This document shows, piece by piece, positions 54,450 through 64,000 of a stretch of 64,000 bases of DNA. Location of the stretch: the NCBI GenBank assembly GCA_033085395.1, contig MU853193.1, forward strand, positions 62,001 to 126,000, read 5' to 3'. This DNA is from Xanthoparmelia taractica. Taxonomy: Eukaryota; Ascomycota; Lecanoromycetes; Lecanorales; Parmeliaceae. Under the pieces are notes generated by a model. It ran no database searches, had not been told where the DNA came from, and saw nothing but the letters and a program-made list of their open reading frames with translations. Position 1 is the stretch's first letter. Each line of letters begins with the position of its first letter. The position numbers and the translations under genes are program-made.

Positions 54450-56197
54450 TTTGACGGGTTGCTGAACGTTTTAGTGAACGTAAGAGGTCTTCTTGCTTGA
54501 GAGAAAACTGTATGAGTCAGACAGCGGTTGAGAAGGTGAAGGCGTGAAGTGAAAAGAAGGCGAATGAAAATGAGATGCAAGTCGCTTATAGTAAAATCTG
54601 GCAAAATGATATACGGGAATAAACTTACTGTGACACTATCCTTGGAGCAGCGTAGGAATGATGGTGAGAGGATGGATGTCCAAGACTTTGAGCCGGCGCA
54701 AGGAATTAAGAGTGGTCAGAGGGCTGTTGAGGTCTGAGAGATGAGTGTGCAAAATAGTTGTGAAAGGGTGGATTGATTGGACTATGGATAGTGGCCCGGA
54801 AAACGAGCTATTCACTTGAGCGTTTTCATGTCACCAACAGTAGAGTAATGGAGTGAATATAAGAACATTTTACAATGCCAATGTCGTGTGGCTCCATGCA
54901 AGATGCAGCAGTCTTTTGCAAATTCGAACATTTCCACATTCCAGTGAAATATCCCAGTAATAAAATTTGGTCGAGAGACGTAGCACTAAGTGGATGTCCC
55001 TAGGATCCATAGCAGCCTTGACGAAAGAGCTGTAATATCTTGGGTAGGCCTAAAACAGCATATGAGATAGCAATCATACGTGGGATAGTCGTCGCAAGCT
55101 CTTGGAGATTTTTCCCTAGGGAGAGCAGTCTGTCTGATTAGAGCTCTTCCAAGGGTTGCTAATTCCTCGCTGTGCTGACAGAGAATAGCTGGGCAAGTAT
55201 TTGCAGTGTCTCCGCTTTGACCACCCAGTATGCACTCTTCTAATCGCTGTTGTCCTGCAGACTTCCTTTCCCCAGTCTCTGCAGTAGGTTGCAGGCATGA
55301 CTGACTCACATGTGCAGAAGCAATTACGACGATGCTGTAGAATTACTTTATGCGATGAGGTTTAAAGCAAAGTTGCCTAGCCTATCGTAGCGCAGGGAAC
55401 GGACCTACAACATACTTCCCCGTAAAAGCCCACGCTATTTCAGCGGTCCTAGCGGACAAAGATGCGTGAAGCTTGGCATAGACGACATATCATTATTCCC
55501 TGCAGCATCACCAAAATGTGATACATGCCAATAATTGCTATTGCAGCATAAGTACATGATGACTTGCAATCCCAGCATGTTTGCGCACGTGTTAAGCACA
55601 GGCTCAATCGACGGTTCAAGGAGGGGTAGCTCTAGCAAATCAGGAAAGTCGCTGGTGGTCGGAGCAGATCGAGTTCCCTGGACTCGTACGACCTAAAGCT
55701 TTACCGTCAGCCTAGTCAGTCTTATCCACATCCGCCCTCCATTGCCCTCTCCTCAGTAACGAAAGCACTTTCTTCTCCTTGAGTAGCCTAGTCACTTTAG
55801 TGGTGTGGTATCCGTCTTGTTCGCATTCACTTGCCCCGACCTTAGCGTCCTGCTCGTCCATTTGGTCTTAACACTTCTTTCCTCCCACCACACCTCTTTT
55901 CCTCCCAACACCCCTCTTTTCCGCCCGACAACCCTTTTTGTTCCCTACAGCAGCTCTCTTCATCTCGACAATCCTCTCCCTACCTAATCCTAGCTCTCAA
56001 TAATTGCAGCTTTCGCCTTATGCACAGATAAGGTATCTTTCAACATTTCGTCACTCCCTCGTCAGTCCTCGTCTTAAGTGTCCGCTTGACTTCAATCTCT
56101 TACACATCATCCACATCATCACTCCCTCGTCTGTCCTCGTCTTGCCGTGAGGATTTTACAAGTCATCGACCTAAATCACAAGGCTCTAAAAACCAAG
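54450..56197. other. Divergent intergenic region between members J and K
   Basis: About 1.75 kb. Upstream of member K there is a pyrimidine-rich, roughly 20 bp repeated segment (cctcttttcctcccaacacc) at 55880-55945 and a repeated tcactccctcgtc(a/t)gtcctcgtctt at about 56050 and 56118. These look like promoter-associated CT tracts. No gene was found. Confidence 0.45.
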
Positions 56198-57015
56198 ATG
56201 CCCGTCAAATGGACTCCCGAGACAGATCAGATTGTAAGCCCCCTCGTCACCCCCTCGTCACCTGCCTACCATCTCTCGCTTCTCCCGCCACTTGTCTCTC
56301 AGCCTCTCAGAGACGTCTACTATAAAGCTAATGTTTTCTTATAGCTCCTACTCAAAATCCTCGAGACCTCTGACGTCTCTCCAAAATGTGCCGAGATCTC
56401 CGAAAAGTGGCGCAAGTCCCTCCTGCATAGCTGTCCCGCATCTCTACGCTAACAGTCGCGCTTCAGCTACCAGTCTAGAGCGTCCTACTCCCCGCGCAAT
56501 CTCCGAGCGCATCGTCAAGATCCGCGCCACAGCCAAAGCCTCAGGCTCCACGGGCCATTTCACCATCTCCCGCGCCAAGTCCAACACCAGCACACCCCGT
56601 AAGAACGCTACAAACGGCGGCACCAAGAAAGCGACCCCAAAAAAGACCAGCGGAGCCAGAGGCAAAGCCTCAGCATCCAAGCGCAAGCGTGGAGGCGGGA
56701 TGAGCGACGAGTAAGCCTATCTGCTCATTCTTTGGCCCCATGATGTGCAGTACTAAATATCCACAAAGCGACGCTAGTGACGACACTGAAGCCTCTGGCT
56801 TCAAATCCGACAACAACGGCTCTGATGCCAGTGATGACGAGGAGACACCGAGGAAGAAATCAAAGGCCAACACCACAGCCAAGAGCAGCAAGAGCAACGA
56901 CAAAGATCTCGTCAAGGTCAAGCGTGAGGAAGTGGAAAATGGGATTTTCGACGATAGTAGCTACAAGGACCCGTTTGTCGAAGACGATGGTACGCAGATG
57001 GTTGATTATGCTTGA
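56198..57015 (+). CDS. Myb/SANT-like domain protein, cluster member K
   Basis: Four exons: 56198-56233, 56345-56415, 56474-56710 and 56769-57015; the sum is 591 nt, giving 196 residues. Domain: MPVKWTPETDQILLLKILET, VSPKCAEISEKWRN, TPRAISERIVKIRATAK. Intron 2 has a weak donor (gtccct) but a clear gctaac branch point and ccag acceptor, and is required to keep the frame. The linker is Thr/Lys-rich (NGGTKKATPKKTSGARGKAS, SKRKRGGG). The tail has runs of Asp/Ser, VKREEVE (psi-K-x-E) and SYKDPFVEDDGTQM, echoing member J. Helix 2 lacks the usual aromatic-hydrophobic core spacing, so this domain may be functionally altered. Confidence 0.78.
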
Positions 57016-57726
57016 CGGATCTCAGCGAAGGAACTTGAAGGAGGAGGTTACAGGATGCCCGAGGAATATTCAAGTGACAAGCACATCGGTTCCACTTTCT
57101 TTCCTCCTTTACGAACGCTTCTGTCAACTTTCACGTCAGCCATAAGACTGGAGAGGAACTCCGTCATGTATCTTTCCCACACGGCATCGTGAGCAAATAG
57201 CGATGCACAGGTTTCGTTCAATGCAGCCAGGTCAGGCGTTGGTGGTTGGCGTATGCTAGCGCGAGATGACATGGCAAAGCAGCAGTTGAAATTGATACCA
57301 TACCATAAGACTTCCAGATCATTGGTGTGATGCAATACAAAAGACAAAGAACAACCATCGTCTTCAGTGACGGGTTCGCGAACATTACAACTTGACCAAC
57401 GATACTGTGCGCAGACATCGCTGCCATTCATTGCCTTTAGTGACTAGATTAACTAGCGCGCTGATGGCATGACTTCTAACGACGGCAATGATCAGGACTA
57501 CCGTTCCCGAATCGTGCCACCAAGCTGAATGGTATAGACCACCACCATCAAGCCCGAACCGCGACTTTCCCGCTCTTAGAGAAACCGTCGCCATGGAAGA
57601 AAAACACGCCCTCGTCGAAGAGTCCAGTGTGCCGCTATGAAAAGCCCTTTCATCAACCGTCCTCCATCATTGGCACATAGCGAGCTCCACCCTTCAATCC
57701 AACCGACCGGAACCACCCATACCCCA

Positions 57727-58720
57727 TCAAGCACACTCGCTCCCCTCTCCTCCCTCGCCCACCTCAGCGCTCCCGTCCTCATCACCACACACCGCGGCCC
57801 CATCCCCGTTTCCCGTTCCAGTCTTGACTTTCTTATTCGCCATTTCGATTCCACGATCTTCATCCTCCTCGTCGCCATCCCCATCGCCCTGCTCTGCAGC
57901 AACCGATACATTCTTCCGCAATGGGCTCCCACCAGCAGCCGCCTTCCCATTTCCATTCCCATTCCCATTCTTCACAGCACCGGTCGCGGTTCGTTTGGTG
58001 CCACCTACAGCTTTCGTATTGTCGCCATTTTCGCCATCATCGTCCTTGCCGTTATCAGTAGCAGCGCCACCCTTCTTGCGCCCCGCAGCAGCTGCAGACA
58101 CAGGACCGGGCGTCATGGCGCGGGGCCCACGCTTGGTGGCCGGGGTGCGCTTGTTGGGCTGGGGGAGGGGGAGGCCGGAGCTGGAGCCTGCGGCGGGGGC
58201 GGAGGCGTCTTCGGCGATGGAGCGGAGTTTGGCGATGCGGTGGGTGAGGGCTTTGGGGGTTACGTCTGTGGAGGGGGGGAAAGGGGGGTTAGTGGGGTTG
58301 TTTTTGTTTTGGGGGGGTGGAGGGTAGGGGGATGGTGGTGAGGTAGAGAGAGGGGGGAAGAGAGGGAATGGGTTTAGTTGGATTGGATGCTCATGTGAGC
58401 AGGTATATATGGTGTGGGTGGTGCGGGAGGTAAGCATAGAGATGATGAAAACCTAGGGAGACAACCTCTGCCAAAGACAAATGGAGAAAGGTTCTCGATG
58501 CCACCTTTATTAACTTGACAAGGCATAACAAGAGCAAACAAAAGGAATTGCCAACTCACCATTTCCCATGGCAATAGCGAGGGCGCCAAAGTCCAGCTTG
58601 ACATTATGGATCTTCAACACGTGCATGAACAGCTGCAACAAAAGTCAGCGCACCATATCGAGATTGGGGGAATATGATGTGATGACGAACCTTTGCATCA
58701 GCTTCAGGACCCCACTGCAT
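57727..58720 (-). CDS. Myb/SANT-like domain protein, cluster member L
   Basis: Three exons: 58720-58691, 58632-58560 and 58265-57727; the sum is 642 nt, giving 213 residues. Domain: MQWGPEADAKLFMHVLKIHN, VKLDFGALAIAMGN, TPKALTHRIAKLRSIAED. It resembles member B most in wording (VKLDF; LRxIA). Linker: PNKRTPATKRGPRAM, AAGRKKGGA; then Gly/Asn repeats (NGNGNGNGK), KKVKTGTG and an acidic, Gly-rich end. No strict psi-K-x-E motif is present. Intron 2 (294 nt) is full of long pyrimidine runs, so the plus strand has many G-tracts. Codons are very GC-rich. It is convergent with member K; the 57016-57726 gap shows no gene. Confidence 0.8.
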
Positions 58721-60090
58721 TCTGGCGGTCGTTTTTATTCGCGATATCTTTTGGTTCTTAGCTGTGTGAGAGGCGAAGGTTGCAAGTGAGCGAAGTTGCG
58801 AGGTTTTGATGGTTGTTGTAGAAGTTGTTGAGGAGGAAGAGTGGTGGTTGAATGGTAAGATGGTGTGGGAGTGAGGAGTATTTGTTTTTCAATGGTGAAG
58901 AGCTGTATGGTGTGAAAGGTAAGAGGTTGAGACAATGAGGAAGTTTTGGGGTTGGTGACGAAAGGTGAATGGTCCGAGGTTGTGAGGGTGAGGAGAGGAT
59001 TGGGAAGGGAAGGAGGAGTTTGTATGCTGCGTGTGGGTTGTTTGTCGATGACTATGTTGTGGTGTGGTGAAGTGAGGCGTTGGCTAGGCTGAGAAGTCTG
59101 ACTGAGGGTATGACTTTGATGTTGGTGTTTTATCTACCTCGATGAACCTTTTGAACATGGTGAGCTTTCTATCAAGGACTTGTCAATACAGTCGCTTACG
59201 GTCACACTAATAGGTATATTTGGGTTTATAGCATGAACAAAAACCAAGCACTTGGACCCCAAGAACCAAAATCAAAAACTGCAAAAGGTCATCACAGCAG
59301 TTCGAGGATTCGAACCACCGCTCGCTTAAGGATAAGCCCCAACCAGTGAGTTGAGGAAACCTAGACTCAAGGGATAACTCCATGGACAGAGGCTACAGAG
59401 TTAACATGTCATCGCTACTACCACAGAGCCATTGGCCTGTCTTGTACATAGAAGGATTCTTGCTAAAATGAAATATATAGCTTATTAAATAGTAGATAAC
59501 ACAGCTAATTCAATGCCAATGCCATTCACGCGCTGAAGTTTCTTCGGCGTGTCTCCCTTATGACACGCTCTTTCAAGACCATCCTGGTTATGAGAAAGCA
59601 AAAAAGAAGGCCCTTATGGTCAAAAGAATATTAAACCTGACGTTATCGCCGCACTTACTAGGTAAGTTACTAAGTATGTTATGTTGCACTATAAGATGAT
59701 TAACCAGGTCGCTCGACTTCGGGCAGAAACTGCTCGGGCAACCATACCTGCGCCCTGGACTGTCAGGCCTTCGGATATGTCTCGAACCAGCGTAAGAGGA
59801 ACCCCGTCAAAGCTACTTTGTACGTCCAATGTTGACACAGAGAAAGTTATGGCAGGTGTGAATAAAGGGAGATGTATGGAACATGGGAAACTGTGCCTCT
59901 AAATATGCTTCTACGATGCATAAGATACTTCACACATCAATATCAGGGCACCAACATCATGATCAAGATATGGTTGGATTTTTGGAACTCTCAGGATTGG
60001 TCAACTGTATTGATTTATATAATGAGTCCTCGGCACCTTGAAGGATTAGACACTCACTTGCGCCGTCTATCCTAAATAGATCTGGAATCT
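58721..60090. other. Intergenic between member L and the kinase gene
   Basis: About 1.37 kb. It contains the tRNA-like relic described separately and, from 58740 to 59060, Gly/Val-coding-like purine-rich sequence that is probably 5' UTR or promoter of member L. Nothing else was recognised. Confidence 0.45.
59290..59430 (-). ncRNA. tRNA-like box A/box B relic (possible SINE or tRNA pseudogene)
   Basis: On the minus strand a D-arm-like tggctctgtggtagtagc (box A around 59413-59423) is followed about 100 bp later by a perfect box B, ggttcgaatcc (59306-59316). The T-stem pairs only partly and no acceptor stem closes, so an intact tRNA is unlikely. A tRNA-derived SINE or an intron-containing tRNA pseudogene would fit. 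Confidence 0.3.
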
Positions 60091-61395
60091 TCAGTAGCAT
60101 GGCACACACCCCAGAGGGTCGTGATACACGGTCGGCTCAAGCTCACAAAGATGCATCGGGTCCAACTCCTGGGAGTTGTCGACAAAACTAACATCTTCTT
60201 TTTCGGTGACTCCATTCTCATCGTAGGTCTTGAACGAATGACCTTCCGACCCAATCAATGGTTCCCAACCCATATCCGAGGCCACTCCCAATTCCACCTC
60301 ATCAATGACGCACTGAAGCACCTCAAGACTCGAAAATCGCGCATGTGGATTGAACTGCAGTGTTCCGTGGATGACAAGGTTATGCAGCTCGGTGCTGTAG
60401 TTGCCTAGCAGTGACATCGGCTCTCTCGCCGCGGGCCACCTACAGAAATCACGGTAAGCCATACCCTCTGGGCAGGGTCGGAGAGGAGCGTGTCCCTCAT
60501 GGGCCAAAGCGTGGATGACGGCACCGAGCGCCCAGACATCTGCCTTCATCGAAGTCATTGGCAGCTCCGGAGGCTGCCACTTCCAAGTGCCGGAAACGGG
60601 CCACTCATAAATGGTAGCAAGTCCGAAGTCGCCGAGGACTAAAGACGGGTAGCCATGACTGTCTTCGGTTGGAGGGCCTAGGAATATATTTTCCGGCTTG
60701 ATGTCCCCATGGATGATAGGCTGCCATTCCGAGGCAGGTGGAGGACCACAGAGCTGTCGACGGTCCAATCCATGGTGTATATACGCTAGTCCTTCGCTAA
60801 GCTGGAGGAAGCAATGCCAGATGAACGACTCCGGTACAATTTCCCACTCTTGAACGTAGCGGGCAATGACCCCGTAGAGATCTCCGCCCGGGTAGTAGTC
60901 GAAGTAGAGCTGCATCGTATAGGTGTGCATTATCGCTTCATGGAGACGGACGATCCGAGGATGATCATGAAGAATATCCCGCAGAATCTCGATTTCGAGG
61001 GGCTCCGAGATGCTCTTGGACCGCTTCTGAACCTTGCAGACGCGCAGTGTCATGTTGGACCTCTTCTGTAGCAATAAGCAGTTACCAAAGCAACCTGAGC
61101 CAACGTGACCAACCTGTCTGTAACTCTCAACTTCATCAAACCTCGATCTCTTAAAATCTCGAACATTCTCAATCTCACGGAGCTTAACATCAGGAGCCAT
61201 GTTTTCTGCCATCGATCCAGGAGCGGGACACATTGTGTATGACATCTCATCGCTTGAAATATCCATCGACATCGACATTGCGTCCGTCATCGCGTTCTGA
61301 GAGTGGTCGAAGTTTCTCGGTCGAGAGATGGGGAATGAGGAAACTCTGAAAATCTTGGTATATAAAGACCTTGTAGGATTCGGGGCTGTAGTCAA
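60091..61395 (-). CDS. Protein kinase with HGD catalytic loop
   Basis: A single exon of 434 codons; an internal ATG (MTDAMSMSMDIS, residue 36) is an equally good start. The kinase domain runs from about residue 90 to 390: glycine loop GHVGSGCFG (96-104), ATP-anchoring Lys in VCKVQKRS (121), EPLEIEILRD helix, hinge LYFDYYPGGDLYGV, catalytic loop IHGDIKPENIF (D221, K223, N226), DFGLA (D246), WQPPEL in place of APE, and DVWALGAVIHAL. Catalytic residues are all present, but the loop is HGD instead of HRD, and the activation segment between DFG and PPE is very short (about 18 residues). This resembles fungal NIMA-related or similarly diverged Ser/Thr kinases. The C-terminal 45 residues are acidic and end in a Cys pair. 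Substrates unknown. Confidence 0.8.
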   Translation of the reverse strand: MTTAPNPTRSLYTKIFRVSSFPISRPRNFDHSQNAMTDAMSMSMDISSDEMSYTMCPAPGSMAENMAPDVKLREIENVRDFKRSRFDEVESYRQVGHVGSGCFGNCLLLQKRSNMTLRVCKVQKRSKSISEPLEIEILRDILHDHPRIVRLHEAIMHTYTMQLYFDYYPGGDLYGVIARYVQEWEIVPESFIWHCFLQLSEGLAYIHHGLDRRQLCGPPPASEWQPIIHGDIKPENIFLGPPTEDSHGYPSLVLGDFGLATIYEWPVSGTWKWQPPELPMTSMKADVWALGAVIHALAHEGHAPLRPCPEGMAYRDFCRWPAAREPMSLLGNYSTELHNLVIHGTLQFNPHARFSSLEVLQCVIDEVELGVASDMGWEPLIGSEGHSFKTYDENGVTEKEDVSFVDNSQELDPMHLCELEPTVYHDPLGCVPCY

Positions 61396-61801
61396 GATGC
61401 CTAAGGAGCAACTTCGCTCGAGAGCGGCTGGGAATATAAGGCTTGCTTGTCAAAAGTTGTCTTGGCTCCCCACAAAGGGCATTATGCAGGTTGAAAGCCT
61501 GAGAGACGAAAGGCATCGGTCAAAGGACAAAGGCGAAGTATTGTCCTCGACGGACTTGATAATGAACATTGTGCCAAATTACCAGATCCAAGTCGAAAAA
61601 GACAAGCAATTGTAGCCGTTTAAAGAACAATCGCCTTTGTATAGAGACATACACAATGACCTTGTCTCAGATTAACAAACCAATGTCGATAATAGTCCCT
61701 GACACTTCTCACTTTATAACACTCGCTGAATCCTGCAGATAAGTTCTAACACACCCATACTTTCCAACCATCTTCAAGCTATTCCAGATCTCACAACGTC
61801 T

Positions 61802-62266
61802 TTGCATCCCCTCTCCTCGCCCACATACGATCATATGGCTCCGAGCAATATGAACAATACAACTAGCCACAGCAATAATAGCAAGCAATCTGATCTCCTA
61901 CCTGATATGGAGGACCTCGGAAAATGGTTGAAGACTCGGAGTCCTACTCAAGTCGGGAACGACTACCAAATTCGCAACCGCAAAAACGACCTGACCGAGC
62001 AAGGAGCTTCCGTATCTGTGGAAAAGAAACAGCACATGGAGGACCAGCTGTCAATGGGTTCCAGGAGAAAGCCCGCGCAACGTCAGCCAAAGGTACGTAA
62101 ACAAGCTCGGAAGCAGGAGCCAAAGACGGACATCCTCAAGAGTTCAACAAGCAAATGAGGTTATGTCTACGAAGGTTGTAGAGACGACCGTTTCGCTTGC
62201 CAATGTCAAAGGACCGTTCAACAACCTGACGCTGAGCTGGAAAATTGAGATTCTACCAAGAGATTG
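61802..62266 (+). CDS. Small hypothetical protein
   Basis: A plus-strand frame from ATG 61802 reads MHPLSSPTYDHMAPSN, then MEDLGKWLKTRSPTQVGNDY and KKQHMEDQLSMGSRRKPAQ, and meets a gtacgt donor at 62093. Read through, it stops at 62158 (118 residues). Downstream, a different frame reads VQQANEVMSTKVVETT, LANVKGPFNNLTLSWKI and stops at TGA 62264-62266, so a short intron probably joins the two. I could not find an acceptor with matching phase. Function unknown. Divergent from the kinase gene, about 400 bp apart. Confidence 0.4.
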
Positions 62267-63691
62267 AACGAAAAGCAACTGACGGGAAGTGTCACCACCT
62301 GAAAACTAATAATGTCGGCGAAATGCTCTTACAAATCTTAAGCAAAACCTATTATGATTCAGTAGTATCTGTCTGGCGCCTTAATCAATGACCCTTCATA
62401 TACCAACAATCAGTAATAGATCAGCATTAAAGCATTAAATTATGCGTACCTCTCTCCTAAAATCATGCAATGAAGTCATCTCCTGACTCTGAGCAATTTT
62501 GCCTCTTTCCCCCCTTATCATCCTTGGCTAAAGTCCGTAAACCCCGCCCTATTCCAAGACCTGGGACCGCTCGAGCGATGCCAATAGTAAACAGAGCATA
62601 GATTGCTGCGGAACAAAGATATTTCATGCCCTCGAGTGTGCTACGATTACGTAGCATCAAGCATCGCCCAGGACTTGCCACTTTGGCCATATCTTATGTA
62701 GGGTGAAGCGCAAAGCAACCTTTGGGAGAAAGGCAATACCTGAAAGACAAGGACGAATGATTTGACTAGGTAATGACGACTTGTGCATGGAAAGTGGCAA
62801 GGCAGTGGAAAGAAAACAGCTCCTCTGCGTTCACCAACTCCGAGCTCACGCAAACCACAAAATCCACTTGAAGCCTACCGCAAGCCTACGGATGAGCCAT
62901 CAGACGGGATGCATGGTTGTCTTTTAGGACGTTGAGGAGGTTTGTGTCTAAGATGGCTTGGAGGTGATGGCCCCCACCATCGGTGTCGGTTTCAAATTGG
63001 CTACGGACAGCGAAGCTTTTGCTCTTAGTCAAGTCTGAGATTAACATCCGAGGCACCTCAGGAAAAATTTATGCGTTATTCGAGTATCTCGATGCCGCAT
63101 CACGATCAAGTGGCTGAGACACTCACATGCTATTAGATTGTACAGGGGTTCGGACCGCTCGTCATGTCTCGCGAACCTTTAACGTACCTTAATCTTTTAG
63201 CAGCTGTCGTTTCAATTCACGCAAGGTCCGAGGGGTCTGTTGATTCAAAAATCGATTCGCTTGTCACGAAGCGAGAGGGATACTGTGCCTCGCAAATGAA
63301 TGTTGAACATGCCAATACTTCAGTCACGTGACTGTAGGAGAAAGCTCTTTGCACATGTTGAGCTCATTCCCGGTTTGGGTTACAGTTTCTTGGCATAGGC
63401 AGAGTTTTTGAGCAAGACTGAGTTCTACCCGAATGTCAGTAGCAAGGCGCAGTAGTTGCTAAAGCCGGGTGAAGTTAGAAGCCTTGTAATTTTCTCATTA
63501 AGGATGAGCGCATGGAGCCGAACCGGAGAGTAATCGACAGCCCTAAGGAAAGGTTGAATCACGCCTTGCACGCCAGTTCAGAAACAAACAATCCGACTTT
63601 GAGCCCATATGACTACACGAGTATCTCATGCTAGTTGTTTCTGGTATCACCACTATGTCACAGTATCATGTTTGTGTTCCACCTGTAACTC
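62267..63691. other. Intergenic, no gene seen
   Basis: About 1.4 kb between the small hypothetical gene and the H2A.Z 3' end, without protein-like frames or repeats. Confidence 0.45.
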
Positions 63692-64000
63692 TCAAGCCTC
63701 GCCCTTTCCTTTCTTCTTTTGCTCCACCTTCAACAACAAGGCTCGGTTGATATGCGGCAGCACACCTCCGAAGGCGATGGTTGCACGGATCAAGGTATCC
63801 AATTCTTCATCACCGCGAATGGCAAGTTGTAAATGTCGAGGAGTGATACGCTTGACTTTAAGATCCTTGGCGGCATTTCCAGCAAGCTCAAGAACTTCGG
63901 CTGTGAGGTATTCGAGGACAGCGGTAACATAGACGGCGGCTAGAAGTACCCAAAGATTAGTCTAAATCTTTGAGGGAAGATGGGTTATCCTCTAGCTATG
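63692..64000 (-). CDS. HTZ1: Histone variant H2A.Z, 3' exon (partial)
   Basis: Minus-strand exon 63939-63692 (stop TGA at 63694-63692) encodes AAVYVTAVLEYLTAEVLELA, NAAKDLKVKRITPRHLQLAI, RGDEELDTLIRATIAFGGV and LPHINRALLLKVEQKKKGKGEA. The wording LAIRGDEELDTLI-x-ATIAGGGV-like and the KKKGKGEA tail identify H2A.Z and not core H2A. Upstream of 63939 an intron (tctag acceptor, gactaatc branch point) extends past the window end, so the N-terminal exons are outside. H2A.Z marks promoter-flanking nucleosomes and is deposited by SWR1. Here Phe replaces Gly in the usual TIAGGG motif (TIAFGGV). Confidence 0.9.

Noticed and set aside
57637..58341. Long plus-strand frames opposite member L
   Set aside because: The minus-strand model has a clear domain and exact splicing; the plus frames are low-complexity shadows.

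Overview
This window reads as nuclear DNA of a filamentous ascomycete. Genes carry 45-80 nt introns with GTRNGT donors, CTAAC-like branch points and YAG acceptors, intergenic spaces are short, and the housekeeping proteins (NOP2, RFC3, ARPC3, cofilin, mitochondrial Hsp60, H2A.Z, a calpain-like protease, a GDE1-like phosphodiesterase, a fungal rhodopsin-domain protein) are of fungal type. A Dothideomycete is my best guess, from the style of the STAND N-terminal domain and the Myb-like family; this is inference. I spliced genes by eye and accepted a model when exon lengths summed to a multiple of three and the family motifs ran through the joins.

Left part (1-31.9 kb): the 5' end of a STAND/ankyrin-type gene leaving the window at base 1; a GDE1-like glycerophosphodiester phosphodiesterase lacking its SPX domain; about 2.5 kb of decayed sequence; two tandem paralogous small genes of unknown function; RFC3 and ARPC3 sharing a 186 bp divergent promoter; an F-box-like gene; a degenerate repeat array; NOP2; a calpain-like protease; a rhodopsin-domain membrane protein; a frameshifted relic of NAD+ synthetase; a degraded pogo/Tigger-like transposon; a Get5-like ubiquitin-fold protein; cofilin with a 3-nt first coding exon and an 11-nt microexon; and Hsp60.

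Middle and right (31.9-58.8 kb): the outstanding feature is a cluster of ten intact paralogs that each begin with one short Myb/SANT-like three-helix domain, followed by a Lys/Ser/Pro-rich linker and usually an acidic tail. They lie on both strands (eight minus, two plus), are strongly diverged from each other, and many carry psi-K-x-E (SUMO-consensus-like) motifs. An inverted fragment of the first member lies beside it. The cluster is interrupted near 41.2-47.5 kb by tandem repeats: a 281 bp duplication, a five- to six-copy array encoding a recurring peptide around EWYD and SRGDLQDLKY, a roughly 175 bp duplication and a 17 bp minisatellite. The cluster looks like a locally expanding and decaying family of candidate chromatin or DNA-binding proteins; its function is unknown.

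Right end (58.8-64 kb): a tRNA-like box A/box B relic, a protein kinase with an HGD catalytic loop, a small uncharacterised gene, and the 3' exon of histone variant H2A.Z running off the window. I found no rRNA, no intact tRNA and no CRISPR.
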